A stretch of 11,776 bases of DNA from XBB1006 sp051877515. GTDB taxonomy: Bacteria; Bacillota; Clostridia; Lachnospirales; Lachnospiraceae. The notes under the pieces were generated by a model, which did not search any database, was not told the origin of the DNA, and saw only the letters and a program-made list of their open reading frames with translations. Location: positions 1-11,776 of the forward strand of contig JBJEIY010000019.1 in the NCBI GenBank assembly GCA_051877515.1. Reading direction: 5' to 3'. The position numbers and the translations under genes were made by a program. Shown piece after piece: positions 1 to 7,527 of the stretch (positions are counted from its first letter, which is position 1; each line of letters begins with the position of its first letter).

Positions 1-18
1 AAGAAAGATGGTGAGCAT

Positions 19-1129
19 GTGGTTGAGTTGGATCAGGTAAAAAGTGAACTTGCAGGCTACGAAAGACCCTTGAAAGAATTGAGGGATTCACTTTGACATA
101 GCAGGGAAGCAACAGCGTGTCAAAGAATTGGAAAAGATTATGGAGACGCCCGATTTCTGGGATGACCCGGAACAGGCACAGTCTAAAACCAAAGAATTAA
201 GCGCCCTGAAAAATGATCTGGATACAATGAAGAAGCTGCAGACATCCTATGAGGATATCGAGACTTTGCTGGAGATGGGATATGAAGAAGAGGATCCCGA
301 AATAGCGGCAGAGGCAAAAGCAGAAATGGCTCTTTTTGTAAAAGATTTTGAAGCGTTGAGGATGAAAACGCTTCTTTCGGGAGAGTATGATGAGAATAAT
401 GCCATTGTAAAACTGAATGCCGGAGCAGGCGGAACGGAAAGCTGCGACTGGGCCTCCATGCTTTACCGCATGTATACAAGGTGGGCGGAACAGCATGGAT
501 TTGGGATTCAGGTGCTGGATTTTCTGGACGGAGACGAAGCCGGGATCAAGTCCATTACCTTTCAGGTGAATGGCGAGAATGCCTATGGATTCTTAAAGTC
601 CGAAAAAGGTGTACACCGCCTGGTGCGGATCTCACCTTTTAATGCGGCAGGAAAACGGCAGACTTCTTTTGTGTCCTGTGATGTCATGCCGGATATTGAA
701 GAGGATCTGGACGTGGAAGTACGGGATGAGGACATCCGGGTGGATACTTATCGATCCAGCGGTGCAGGAGGACAGCATATCAACAAAACCTCTTCGGCGA
801 TCCGTATCACCCATCTTCCTACCGGTATTGTGGTGCAGTGTCAAAATGAACGATCCCAGCATATGAATAAAGAGAAAGCTATGCAGATGCTGAAGGCGAA
901 GCTGTACATTCTGGAGCAGCAGAAAACGGCAGAGAATCTGGCAGATATCCGGGGAGAGGTAACCGAAATCGGATGGGGAAACCAGATCCGTTCTTATGTG
1001 CTGCAGCCATATACCCTGGTAAAGGATCATCGTACCAATGAAGAAAACGGAAATGCCCAAAGTGTACTGGATGGAAATATAGACGCATTTATCAATGCAT
1101 ATTTAAAGAGCCTTGTTGTAAAGGAGTAA
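19..1129 (+). CDS. prfB: Peptide chain release factor 2 (RF2), expressed by programmed +1 frameshift
   Basis: RF2 recognises UGA and UAA stop codons in the ribosomal A site and triggers peptide release. The gene is split over two frames: codons 19-93 (25 codons) end at an in-frame TGA at 94-96, and reading resumes at GAC 95-97 and runs to TAA 1127-1129, giving join(19..93,95..1129) and about 369 residues, close to the 365 of E. coli. In the joined numbering the SPF stop-recognition tripeptide lies at residues 205-207 and the GGQ peptidyl-release motif at 250-252, the same numbers as in E. coli RF2. Residue 246 is Ser, not the Thr of E. coli K-12. I chose GTG 19 because the product then begins MVELDQ, as I recall for clostridial RF2. 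The ribosome binding site is weak (GGTGAG, 10-15), and the frame is open to the window edge, so an earlier start cannot be excluded. The family call is certain; the exact start is less so. Confidence 0.96.
82..97 (+). promoter_or_regulatory. prfB programmed +1 frameshift site (autoregulatory recoding signal)
   Basis: The core is CTT TGA C at 91-97: a slippery CTT codon followed by the RF2-specific stop UGA and a C, a poor termination context. An internal Shine-Dalgarno-like AGGG lies at 82-85. Aligned on the E. coli signal, AGGGAT (82-87) plus TCA replaces AGGGGG plus TAT, so the spacing to CTT is the same. Established role: when RF2 is scarce the ribosome slips forward one base and makes full-length RF2; when RF2 is plentiful it terminates after 25 codons. 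Confidence 0.95.
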
Positions 1130-1134
1130 AAGGC

Positions 1135-2337
1135 ATGCTGGTGGTAAAAAAATTCGGCGGAACTTCTGTGGGTAATACACAGCGTATCAAAAACGTAGCA
1201 AACAGGATTGCAAAAGAATACAAAGCGGGAAATGACGTGATCGTTATCCTTTCCGCTATGGATCAGACTACGGATGAACTCTGGTCTCTGGCCAGGCAGC
1301 TGAACGATAATCCGCCCAAAAGAGAAGTAGATGCTTTGCTTTCTACAGGAGAGCAGACTTCGGTGGCATTGATGGCAATGGCACTGGCAGCGCTATCTAT
1401 ACCGGCGATTTCTTTAAATGCCTATCAGGTGGCAATGCATACCACAGACGTCCATACCAATGCCCGTCTGTTGAAAATTGATACCCGGCGCATCTCACAC
1501 GAGCTGGAAAGTAAAAAGGTGGTGCTGGTTACCGGTTTTCAGGGAGTCGATAAGTATGGCGATGTAACTACCATAGGACGGGGCGGTTCCGATACAACGG
1601 CGGTTGCCATTGCAGCTGCAATGCATGCGGACTGCTGTGAGATCTATACCGATGTTGACGGGGTCTATTCTGCCGATCCCCGTATCGTACCCGGTGCCGT
1701 TAAGGAAAAGGAAATCACCTATGATGAAATGCTGGAGCTGGCATCTATCGGCGCGCAGGTACTGCATAACCGTTCTGTTGAAATGGCAAAAAAATATGGG
1801 GTGACCCTGGTGGTGCGCTCCAGCTTAAATGAGTCGGAAGGAACTCAGGTTAAGGAGGTAACATCGGTGGAGAGCATGTTGGTAAGCGGCGTGGCCGCAG
1901 ATAAGAATACGGCACGTATTACAGTAACCGGAGTAGAGGACGCTCCGGGAAGCGAATATAAGATTTTTGATGTGCTGGCAAATAACAGTATCAATGTGGA
2001 AGCGATCCTGCAGACTGCGGCAAAGGATGGGAAAAAAGATATTTCCATTCTGGTTTCGGAAGATTGTCTGAAGAAAGGTGTCGCTGTGCTAAAAGAGCAT
2101 CAGGCACGCCTGAAAGCGCGGGATATTGAGGTGGATGAACACATTGCCAAAGTATCCATCGTGGGAGCCAGTATCCAGAGTAATCCGGGCGTGGCATCTG
2201 CCATGTTCGAGGCCTTGTATAATGCAGGGATTAATATTAAAATGACTACCACCAATGAGCTGCGTATCACCGTCATCGTTGATGAGGATGAGATGGAAAA
2301 AGCAGTGCGGGTAGTGCATGCTGCATTGATCGAGTAA
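1135..2337 (+). CDS. lysC: Aspartate kinase with two C-terminal ACT domains
   Basis: Aspartokinase phosphorylates aspartate, the first step to lysine (with diaminopimelate), threonine and methionine. The 400-residue protein has the N-terminal KFGGTSV signature at residues 6-12, the GRGGSDTT nucleotide/substrate motif at about 148-155 and YTDVDGVYSADPR at about 171-183. Two ACT domains follow, near 258-330 and 341-400, the usual site of feedback inhibition. Length and layout match the monofunctional Bacillus LysC class (about 408 residues), with no homoserine dehydrogenase fusion. It lies 5 nt after prfB, and its ribosome binding site AAAGGAG (1120-1126) overlaps the end of prfB, so the two are probably cotranscribed and translationally coupled. 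An internal start for a separate ACT-only subunit is listed separately. Which amino acid inhibits it cannot be read from the sequence. Confidence 0.96.
   Translation: MLVVKKFGGTSVGNTQRIKNVANRIAKEYKAGNDVIVILSAMDQTTDELWSLARQLNDNPPKREVDALLSTGEQTSVALMAMALAALSIPAISLNAYQVAMHTTDVHTNARLLKIDTRRISHELESKKVVLVTGFQGVDKYGDVTTIGRGGSDTTAVAIAAAMHADCCEIYTDVDGVYSADPRIVPGAVKEKEITYDEMLELASIGAQVLHNRSVEMAKKYGVTLVVRSSLNESEGTQVKEVTSVESMLVSGVAADKNTARITVTGVEDAPGSEYKIFDVLANNSINVEAILQTAAKDGKKDISILVSEDCLKKGVAVLKEHQARLKARDIEVDEHIAKVSIVGASIQSNPGVASAMFEALYNAGINIKMTTTNELRITVIVDEDEMEKAVRVVHAALIE
1867..2337 (+). CDS. Candidate internal in-frame translation product of lysC (beta subunit, ACT domains only)
   Basis: Inside lysC a perfect AAGGAGG ribosome binding site lies at 1852-1858. 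Eight bases after it is an in-frame GTG (1867-1869, lysC codon 245), and an in-frame ATG follows at 1876 (codon 248). Starting at GTG would give a 156-residue protein with only the two ACT domains. Established parallel: B. subtilis lysC makes a beta subunit of about 163 residues from an internal start near codon 246, yielding an alpha2beta2 aspartokinase II. The position here is almost the same. That it is used in this organism is inference. Confidence 0.6.
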   Translation: MESMLVSGVAADKNTARITVTGVEDAPGSEYKIFDVLANNSINVEAILQTAAKDGKKDISILVSEDCLKKGVAVLKEHQARLKARDIEVDEHIAKVSIVGASIQSNPGVASAMFEALYNAGINIKMTTTNELRITVIVDEDEMEKAVRVVHAALIE

Positions 2338-2373
2338 TGGGATGATAAGCCAGACGAGGAAGGAAGAACAGTA

Positions 2374-2406
2374 AAAGGCTGTCGCAGGAAAGCGACAGCC
2401 TTTTTT
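2374..2406. terminator. Rho-independent terminator, probably bidirectional, between lysC and the DUF975 gene
   Basis: A perfect 12-bp stem pairs 2374-2385 with 2392-2403 around the 6-nt loop AGGAAA. The plus-strand transcript ends in six T (2401-2406), right for closing prfB-lysC. Read on the minus strand the same stem is followed by a shorter T run (complement of 2373-2376), so it may also end the convergent minus-strand unit that stops at 2424. Confidence 0.93.
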
Positions 2407-2423
2407 ATGATAGATGAGATTTT

Positions 2424-3227
2424 TTATTCAAACATTTCATCTGTCAGGATGGGACCCATTTCTTCTTCCATACGTTGCTCTGCTGCAATATTACGATCGA
2501 TCTCTCCGCTTACATCCAGATAGAACCAGCAGACAACCTGCTCAATATAGGGCTGAACCCAAAGGGCGGCAATACCAAAGGATAACACCACCAGAATCAT
2601 CATGGGAAGGAAACTGAAGCTGATATATAAGAATCTTCCACAGTGACCTTTCATAAGATGAAAGCTTTCTTTCATGGCTCTGATGGCACCCATATCACTA
2701 TGGTCTATCAGAAGCAGGAAGGTGAGTGCAAACCGCATCGCCAGAAAAATGCACAGCAGGATTCCCGCAATGATCAGGGCAATCCCGGCAACCAGCAGAA
2801 ACAGTTCGGAAACCATGCCCACGCATAACAGCAGGATTCCCGGGATCATGCAGGCAATACAGATCAGGCTTAACAGAAGTGTGGCTACAATGTAGCGGTC
2901 AGGACGGCATTTTAACTGGCTGAAGATCATGGAAACCGAGGGACGGTTGCCTCTTGCCAGATTCAAATGCACCGCATACACACCTGCTGCTAAGGCTGTA
3001 GATATCAATGCAATGATAAATATAGCCAGGAAGGAAAATCCCGGGAAGGAGATAACTTCCTCGTAAAGCATTACATTTCGGGAATAGGTGTTTATCTGTG
3101 TCTCAAAAGGGGACATGACAATTCCTATGATGAGCTGGACCAGGAAATAGGACAGTATGACCAGACCATAATTTCCAATCAGCGCCTGACGGGCCAATCC
3201 TTTTAATTCTTTGCAAGATCTTTTCAT
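2424..3227 (-). CDS. DUF975 family integral membrane protein
   Basis: This is a polytopic membrane protein of about 267 residues. The N-terminus (MKRSCKELKGLARQALIGN) has the basic, amphipathic look typical of DUF975 proteins, which I recognise by pattern. Hydrophobic stretches lie near residues 22-41, 65-88, 108-130, 139-175 and 198-222, suggesting five or six membrane spans. The C-terminal tail is acidic. No function is established for the family, and no catalytic motif is visible. I chose ATG 3227 over ATG 3233 because the ribosome binding site AGGAGG (complement of 3235-3240) is 7 nt from the former but only 1 nt from the latter. It is the second gene of a two-gene minus-strand unit, and its ribosome binding site overlaps the upstream gene's stop codon. 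Confidence 0.85.
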   Translation of the reverse strand: MKRSCKELKGLARQALIGNYGLVILSYFLVQLIIGIVMSPFETQINTYSRNVMLYEEVISFPGFSFLAIFIIALISTALAAGVYAVHLNLARGNRPSVSMIFSQLKCRPDRYIVATLLLSLICIACMIPGILLLCVGMVSELFLLVAGIALIIAGILLCIFLAMRFALTFLLLIDHSDMGAIRAMKESFHLMKGHCGRFLYISFSFLPMMILVVLSFGIAALWVQPYIEQVVCWFYLDVSGEIDRNIAAEQRMEEEMGPILTDEMFE

Positions 3228-3239
3228 TTCCATGCCTCC

Positions 3240-3572
3240 TTACAAATAGGTATCCGTGCTGCTGTTCATGATGTCTAAGAGTGTGGAAGAATCCACATTG
3301 GAAACAACATAAGCAAAAACAAGGACCGTCACTACAATACATATGATAATTCCCAATAGGCCGAGAATCAGGGCAATCCGACTTTTTCCTGCGGTGTGGT
3401 ATCCTTTTCCGCGGGAAAGCAGTGCCAGTGTCACGGCAATGGAAGGACAGATGCTTCCAAACATCGGCACAAAAGAAAAGAACAGGCCGATAATGGAAAG
3501 TGTCAAACCGGAAACCGAAAGAGCACTCTCAGGACTTGTCTGTGAAAGAGGTTCCTTAGGTGAGTAATCCAT
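3240..3572 (-). CDS. Small membrane protein, DUF4190-like
   Basis: The product is 110 residues with a Ser/Pro-rich N-terminus of about 18 residues and two hydrophobic segments, near 20-51 and 64-90, joined by a short basic loop (GKGYHTAGKSR). This matches the DUF4190 pattern: a Ser-Gly start to helix 1, a Pro in its middle, and IALILGLLGII in helix 2. The role is unknown; I infer a membrane location. The start ATG 3572 has a good AGGAGG (complement of 3584-3589) 11 nt upstream, and an extended -10 promoter lies about 38 nt further on. It is the first gene of the minus-strand pair, and its TAA stop (complement of 3240-3242) is part of TAAGGAGG, the ribosome binding site of the DUF975 gene. Confidence 0.75.
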   Translation of the reverse strand: MDYSPKEPLSQTSPESALSVSGLTLSIIGLFFSFVPMFGSICPSIAVTLALLSRGKGYHTAGKSRIALILGLLGIIICIVVTVLVFAYVVSNVDSSTLLDIMNSSTDTYL

Positions 3573-3609
3573 AATTATTTATTCCTCCTTGTGTATCAAT
3601 ACTGTGTCC

Positions 3610-3639
3610 ATTATAGCATATAAACTGCTTGAATGAAAA
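3610..3639 (-). promoter_or_regulatory. Promoter for the DUF4190-DUF975 unit (minus strand)
   Basis: On the minus strand TATAAT (complement of 3610-3615) is preceded by TGC, giving an extended -10 element TGCTATAAT. A partial -35, TTTTCA (complement of 3634-3639), lies 18 nt upstream. The predicted start of transcription is near 3603, leaving a leader of about 30 nt with its ribosome binding site. Confidence 0.75.
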
Positions 3640-3657
3640 CCTAATTTACTCTATAAT
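3629..3657 (+). promoter_or_regulatory. Sigma-A-type promoter of the tex-to-ispD run
   Basis: TTGAAT at 3629-3634 and a consensus TATAAT at 3652-3657 are separated by 17 nt. Transcription would start near 3664, about 44 nt before the tex ATG. It is the only clear promoter I find ahead of the nine-gene plus-strand run, and it touches the -35 region of the divergent promoter. Confidence 0.85.
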
Positions 3658-3707
3658 ATGGATAGATTGGAATCATGTGCATTGATGCAAAGCAAAGAGG
3701 TGTTTTC

Positions 3708-5849
3708 ATGGATATAATCCGGGTACTGGCAGAAGAATTGAAGATACGCCCCGGGCAGGTCAGGGCAGCTGTGGAGCTGATCGATGAGGGTAATACCATT
3801 CCCTTCATTGCCCGCTATCGAAAAGAGGCTACCGGAGCATTGAATGACGAAGTGCTCCGAAATCTGTATGAACGACTGAATTATCTTCGTAATCTGGAAG
3901 AGAAGAAGCAGCAGGTGATAAAAAGCATTGAAGAGCAGGGGCAGCTTACAGAGGAATTGCGATCCAGGATAGAAGCGGCAGCTACGCTGGTGCTGGTGGA
4001 TGACCTGTACCGCCCATACCGCCCGAAGCGCAGAACCAGAGCAACGGTTGCGAAAGAGAAGGGGTTGGGTCCTCTGGCAGATACCATTTTACTGCAGAAA
4101 CTGACAGGCCCTCTGGAGAAAGAGGCAGCTGAGTATATAAATGAAGAGAAAGAAGTCTTTACGGTAGAAGAGGCAATCGCGGGTGCAAAGGATATTTTGG
4201 CAGAGACGATTGCAGATACGGCGGATTATCGTATTTATATCCGCGATTATACCATGCAGCATGGAAAGATCCGTTCTGTGGCCAAGGACAGTGAAGTAAA
4301 GAGCGCTTACGAGATGTATTACGACTTCGAGGAACCGGTATCGAAACTTGCAGGACATCGCGTGCTTGCATTAAACCGGGGAGAAAAGGAAAAGATCCTT
4401 ACGGTGAAGGTGATCGTAGAGACGGAACGGATCCTGGGATATCTGGAGAAAAAAGTGCTGGTGGGGGATAACCCGTATACAACCCAGCCATTAAAAGAGA
4501 CCATACAGGACAGCTATGAACGGCTTATCGCTCCGGCGGTGGAACGGGAGATCCGGTCTGCCCTGACTGAGCGTGCGGAAGAAGGCGCCATCAAGGTGTT
4601 CGGAAAGAATCTGCAGCAGCTGCTCATGCAGCCTCCTATTGCGGGAAAAGTAGTGCTTGGCTGGGACCCGGCATTTCGGACAGGCTGTAAGCTTGCAGTG
4701 GTAGATGCTACGGGAAAGGTGCTGGATACTACGGTGATCTTTCCTACTGCACCCCAGAATCGGGTGGAGGAATCCAAGGCAACGGTAAAAAAACTTATTG
4801 ATCAGTACGATATCAGTCTGATCTCTTTAGGAAACGGAACAGCCAGCAGAGAGTCGGAGCAGGTGATTGTGGAACTCTTAAAGGAAATTAAGAAACCGGT
4901 TTCTTATGTGATCGTAAATGAGGCAGGAGCCAGTGTCTATTCTGCCAGCAAACTTGCCACCGAAGAATTCCCCAATTTTGATGTGGGACAGCGAAGCGCG
5001 ACTTCCATTGCAAGACGTCTTCAGGATCCTCTGTCAGAGCTTGTCAAGATCGATCCGAAATCCATTGGAGTAGGGCAGTACCAGCATGACATGAATCAGA
5101 AGAATTTAAGCGAAACCTTAGAGGGTGTAGTGGGAGACTGTGTGAACCGGGTAGGAGTAGATTTAAACACGGCTTCCGCATCCCTTTTGGAATACGTTTC
5201 GGGCATTACCAAACCGATTGCCAGAAATATTGTGGCTTACCGGGAACAGAACGGTAAGTTTACCAGCCGCAGCCAGCTTTTAAAAGTTGCCAAGCTGGGA
5301 CCGAAGGCCTTTGAGCAGAGTGCGGGATTTCTTAGGATTACCGGTGGAAAAGAGCCGTTAGACGGCACCAGCGTCCATCCGGAAAGCTATCCGGCAGCGA
5401 ATGCACTTATGGAAAAGCTGGGATATGATAAAAAGGATTTATCCGGAGGCTCCTTGAAAGATATTGTAAAGCAGGTGAAGGATTACGCCGGTTTGTCTAA
5501 AGAGCTCTCTGTGGGGGAGATGACACTTCGGGATATTGTAAAAGAACTGGAGAAACCGGGACGAGATCCCCGTGAGGAAATGCCGGGACCGGTTTTGCGT
5601 ACGGATGTACTGGAGATGAAGGATCTGGTTCCGGGAATGGAATTAAAAGGAACCGTCCGAAATGTGATTGATTTCGGTGCGTTTGTAGACATCGGAGTTC
5701 ATCAGGATGGTCTGGTCCATATCTCTCAGATGAGTGATAAATACATTAAACATCCTCTGGAGGCGGTCAGTGTGGGCGATATCGTCAAAGTGAAGGTCCT
5801 CAGTGTGGATATGGAAAAAGGAAGAATCGCCCTGACGATGAAATTGTAG
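3708..5849 (+). CDS. tex: Tex family RNA-binding transcription/RNA-processing factor (S1 domain)
   Basis: Tex proteins are cytoplasmic nucleic-acid-binding factors linked to transcription and RNA turnover; the precise biochemistry is unsettled. The 713-residue product fits the family (B. subtilis YdcI about 719). The N-terminal helical region includes the signature NTIPFIARYRKEATG near residue 29. A YqgF/RNase H-like domain spans about 310-435 (VVLGWDPAFRTG), a helix-hairpin-helix region about 485-545, and a C-terminal S1 domain about 641-713 (GTVRNVIDFGAFVDIG). I chose ATG 3708 because it has AGAGG (3696-3700) 7 nt upstream and gives the usual MDII start. ATG 3675 is in frame, but it lies only about 10 nt from the predicted transcription start and has no ribosome binding site. 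It heads the plus-strand run, with the next gene 18 nt downstream. Confidence 0.97.
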   Translation: MDIIRVLAEELKIRPGQVRAAVELIDEGNTIPFIARYRKEATGALNDEVLRNLYERLNYLRNLEEKKQQVIKSIEEQGQLTEELRSRIEAAATLVLVDDLYRPYRPKRRTRATVAKEKGLGPLADTILLQKLTGPLEKEAAEYINEEKEVFTVEEAIAGAKDILAETIADTADYRIYIRDYTMQHGKIRSVAKDSEVKSAYEMYYDFEEPVSKLAGHRVLALNRGEKEKILTVKVIVETERILGYLEKKVLVGDNPYTTQPLKETIQDSYERLIAPAVEREIRSALTERAEEGAIKVFGKNLQQLLMQPPIAGKVVLGWDPAFRTGCKLAVVDATGKVLDTTVIFPTAPQNRVEESKATVKKLIDQYDISLISLGNGTASRESEQVIVELLKEIKKPVSYVIVNEAGASVYSASKLATEEFPNFDVGQRSATSIARRLQDPLSELVKIDPKSIGVGQYQHDMNQKNLSETLEGVVGDCVNRVGVDLNTASASLLEYVSGITKPIARNIVAYREQNGKFTSRSQLLKVAKLGPKAFEQSAGFLRITGGKEPLDGTSVHPESYPAANALMEKLGYDKKDLSGGSLKDIVKQVKDYAGLSKELSVGEMTLRDIVKELEKPGRDPREEMPGPVLRTDVLEMKDLVPGMELKGTVRNVIDFGAFVDIGVHQDGLVHISQMSDKYIKHPLEAVSVGDIVKVKVLSVDMEKGRIALTMKL

Positions 5850-5867
5850 CATAGTAGGAGGCAGAAG

Positions 5868-6380
5868 ATGAGTTTTCGAATCAAAGTTACACAAAAGGAT
5901 GTGCTTTCCTTTCAGTTGTATCATAACTATCATAAAGTACAGACGTGGCTGTTTACACTACTGGGAGTAGTGATCGCGGCCTTGTCTTTTACCACCTTTG
6001 GAAAGGTGGATGTTATGTACACCATGTTATATTTTGTATGTGGTCTGGTGTTTATTTTTTACACGCCGATCTCACTTCGTGGTTACGCAAAACGTGCCGT
6101 GAAGGAGAATGGACCATTAAGCATGGCACTGGAGTACCGGTTTGATGAAGATGGCGTTGCGGTATCCTGTGAGGGTGCGCAGGAGCAGGCCGGCGAAGGA
6201 ACAAATAACAGTGTTACCTGGGAACAGGTTTACAAGGTGGTAGAAACCGGGAAAGCATTTTACCTGTATACTTCTCCCCGCAGTGCGTCCATTTTACCAA
6301 AGGACCAGTTGCAGGAAAATGGGGAGAAGTTAAAAAGCTTATTCAGAAAAGAATTGGAGTCTTTTAAATATGGTGGTTGA
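5868..6380 (+). CDS. YcxB-like membrane protein
   Basis: The 170-residue protein has two membrane segments near residues 26-43 and 49-68. A soluble C-terminal domain carries the YcxB pattern: YRFDEDGVAVS at about 90-100, then VTWEQVYKVVET and YLYTSPRSASILPKDQL. Function is unknown; the family is related by eye to small anchored proteins with a PH-like C-terminal domain, which is inference. The start ATG 5868 has AGGAGG (5856-5861) 6 nt upstream. It is 18 nt after tex, and its last 11 nt overlap the start of tsaE, so it is locked into translation of the tsa cluster. Confidence 0.8.
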   Translation: MSFRIKVTQKDVLSFQLYHNYHKVQTWLFTLLGVVIAALSFTTFGKVDVMYTMLYFVCGLVFIFYTPISLRGYAKRAVKENGPLSMALEYRFDEDGVAVSCEGAQEQAGEGTNNSVTWEQVYKVVETGKAFYLYTSPRSASILPKDQLQENGEKLKSLFRKELESFKYGG

Positions 6381-6801
6381 AACATATTCCCGTGAAGAAA
6401 CCTATGCATTGGGTGAGAAAATGGGCAAAGAAGCAACTCCCGGGGAAGTGTATACCCTGGTGGGAGACCTGGGCGTGGGAAAAACCGTTCTGACGCAGGG
6501 AATTGCAGCGGGGCTTGGAATAACGGAACCGGTGAACAGTCCAACCTTTACCATCGTGCAGGTGTATGAGGAAGGCCGGATGCCCTTTTATCATTTTGAT
6601 GTGTATCGTATTGCGGATCCGGAGGAAATGTATGAGATAGGATACGAGGACTATGTCTATGCAGAAGGTCTTACCATGATCGAATGGGCCAACCTGATCG
6701 AGGACATTCTGCCGCCCAGAAGAACCGAGATCGTTATTGAAAAAGATCTGGAAAAGGGATTTGATTATCGCAAGATCACCATTACCCGGATCGAGCCATA
6801 G
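6370..6801 (+). CDS. tsaE: tRNA t6A biosynthesis ATPase TsaE
   Basis: TsaE is the ATPase that works with TsaB and TsaD in transferring threonylcarbamoyl to A37 of ANN-decoding tRNAs. The 143-residue product is normal length. The Walker A motif GDLGVGKT lies at residues 32-39, SPTFT at 57-61 (switch region), HFDVYR at 75-80 with its conserved Asp, and IEW at 104-106, the usual Glu-Trp pair. The ATG lies inside the end of the YcxB-like gene (11-nt overlap), with GGAG (6356-6359) 10 nt upstream. tsaB follows 18 nt after its stop. Confidence 0.96.
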   Translation: MVVETYSREETYALGEKMGKEATPGEVYTLVGDLGVGKTVLTQGIAAGLGITEPVNSPTFTIVQVYEEGRMPFYHFDVYRIADPEEMYEIGYEDYVYAEGLTMIEWANLIEDILPPRRTEIVIEKDLEKGFDYRKITITRIEP

Positions 6802-6819
6802 ATAGAAGCGAGGAAGAAT

Positions 6820-7527
6820 ATGAAAATTTTAGGTCTGGATACATCAGGCATGGTGGCAAGTGTGGCAGTGGTGGAAGAGGATATCCTGCTGGCAGAGTAC
6901 ACCATAAATTATAAAAAAACCCATTCCCAGACGCTGCTTTGTATGCTGGATGAAGTTGTGAAAATGACGGAGCTTGATCTAAACTCTGTGGATGCCATTG
7001 CGGTTTCGGCAGGACCGGGATCTTTTACCGGGCTGCGCATCGGCTCGGCTACTGCAAAAGGACTGGGGATGGCATTGAAGAAAGAACTTGTACACGTACC
7101 CACAGTGGATGGATTGGCATATAACATGGTGGGAGCCCGGGAACTGGTCTGCCCTCTAATGGATGCAAGAAGAAACCAGGTCTATACCGGACTATACCGG
7201 TTTGAACAGGACCGGATGACGACGCTGGTGGAACAGTGTGCTGTGGATATACAGGATATTATGGAAGAAATCAATCAGCGCAAGGAAGCGGTCGTCTTTT
7301 TGGGAGACGGCGTGCCGGTATATCGTTCTGTCATAGAAGAAAGCTGCCGGGTACCGTTTTATTTTGCTCCGGCGCATATGAACCGCCAAAGGGGTGCCAG
7401 TGTTGCAGCATTGGGACTTCGCTATGCGAAAGAAGGAAAAACGGAAACGGCCGCTGCGCACAGACCGGAGTATCTTCGCCAAACCCAGGCGGAGAGGGAA
7501 AGAAATGAAAGGATGTCCCATGAGTAG
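6820..7527 (+). CDS. tsaB: tRNA t6A biosynthesis protein TsaB
   Basis: TsaB is the non-catalytic ASKHA-fold partner that dimerises with TsaD and recruits TsaE in the t6A complex. The 235-residue product opens with the ASKHA strand MKILGLDTSG and has HSQTL at 35-39 and the hallmark AGPGSFTGLRIG at about 64-75. It lacks the HxEGH metal motif seen in TsaD, as expected. The ribosome binding site GAGGA (6810-6814) is 5 nt from the ATG. The last 8 nt overlap the start of rimI. Gene order tsaE-tsaB-rimI matches the conserved Firmicutes arrangement (ydiB-ydiC-ydiD in B. subtilis). Confidence 0.96.
   Translation: MKILGLDTSGMVASVAVVEEDILLAEYTINYKKTHSQTLLCMLDEVVKMTELDLNSVDAIAVSAGPGSFTGLRIGSATAKGLGMALKKELVHVPTVDGLAYNMVGARELVCPLMDARRNQVYTGLYRFEQDRMTTLVEQCAVDIQDIMEEINQRKEAVVFLGDGVPVYRSVIEESCRVPFYFAPAHMNRQRGASVAALGLRYAKEGKTETAAAHRPEYLRQTQAERERNERMSHE

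Noticed and set aside
632..1060. 142-codon antisense open frame over prfB
   Set aside because: It opposes a certain gene, has no ribosome binding site or recognisable domain, and is best read as a shadow frame. The same holds for antisense frames at 8491-8958 and 9458-9916.
3675..3707. Earlier in-frame ATG for tex at 3675
   Set aside because: It lies about 10 nt from the predicted transcription start and has no ribosome binding site. ATG 3708 has AGAGG at good spacing and the family's usual N-terminus.
7394..7519. Upstream extension of the rimI frame into tsaB
   Set aside because: The added residues are tsaB in another frame, highly basic and unlike RimI. Homology begins at about 7520-7540.
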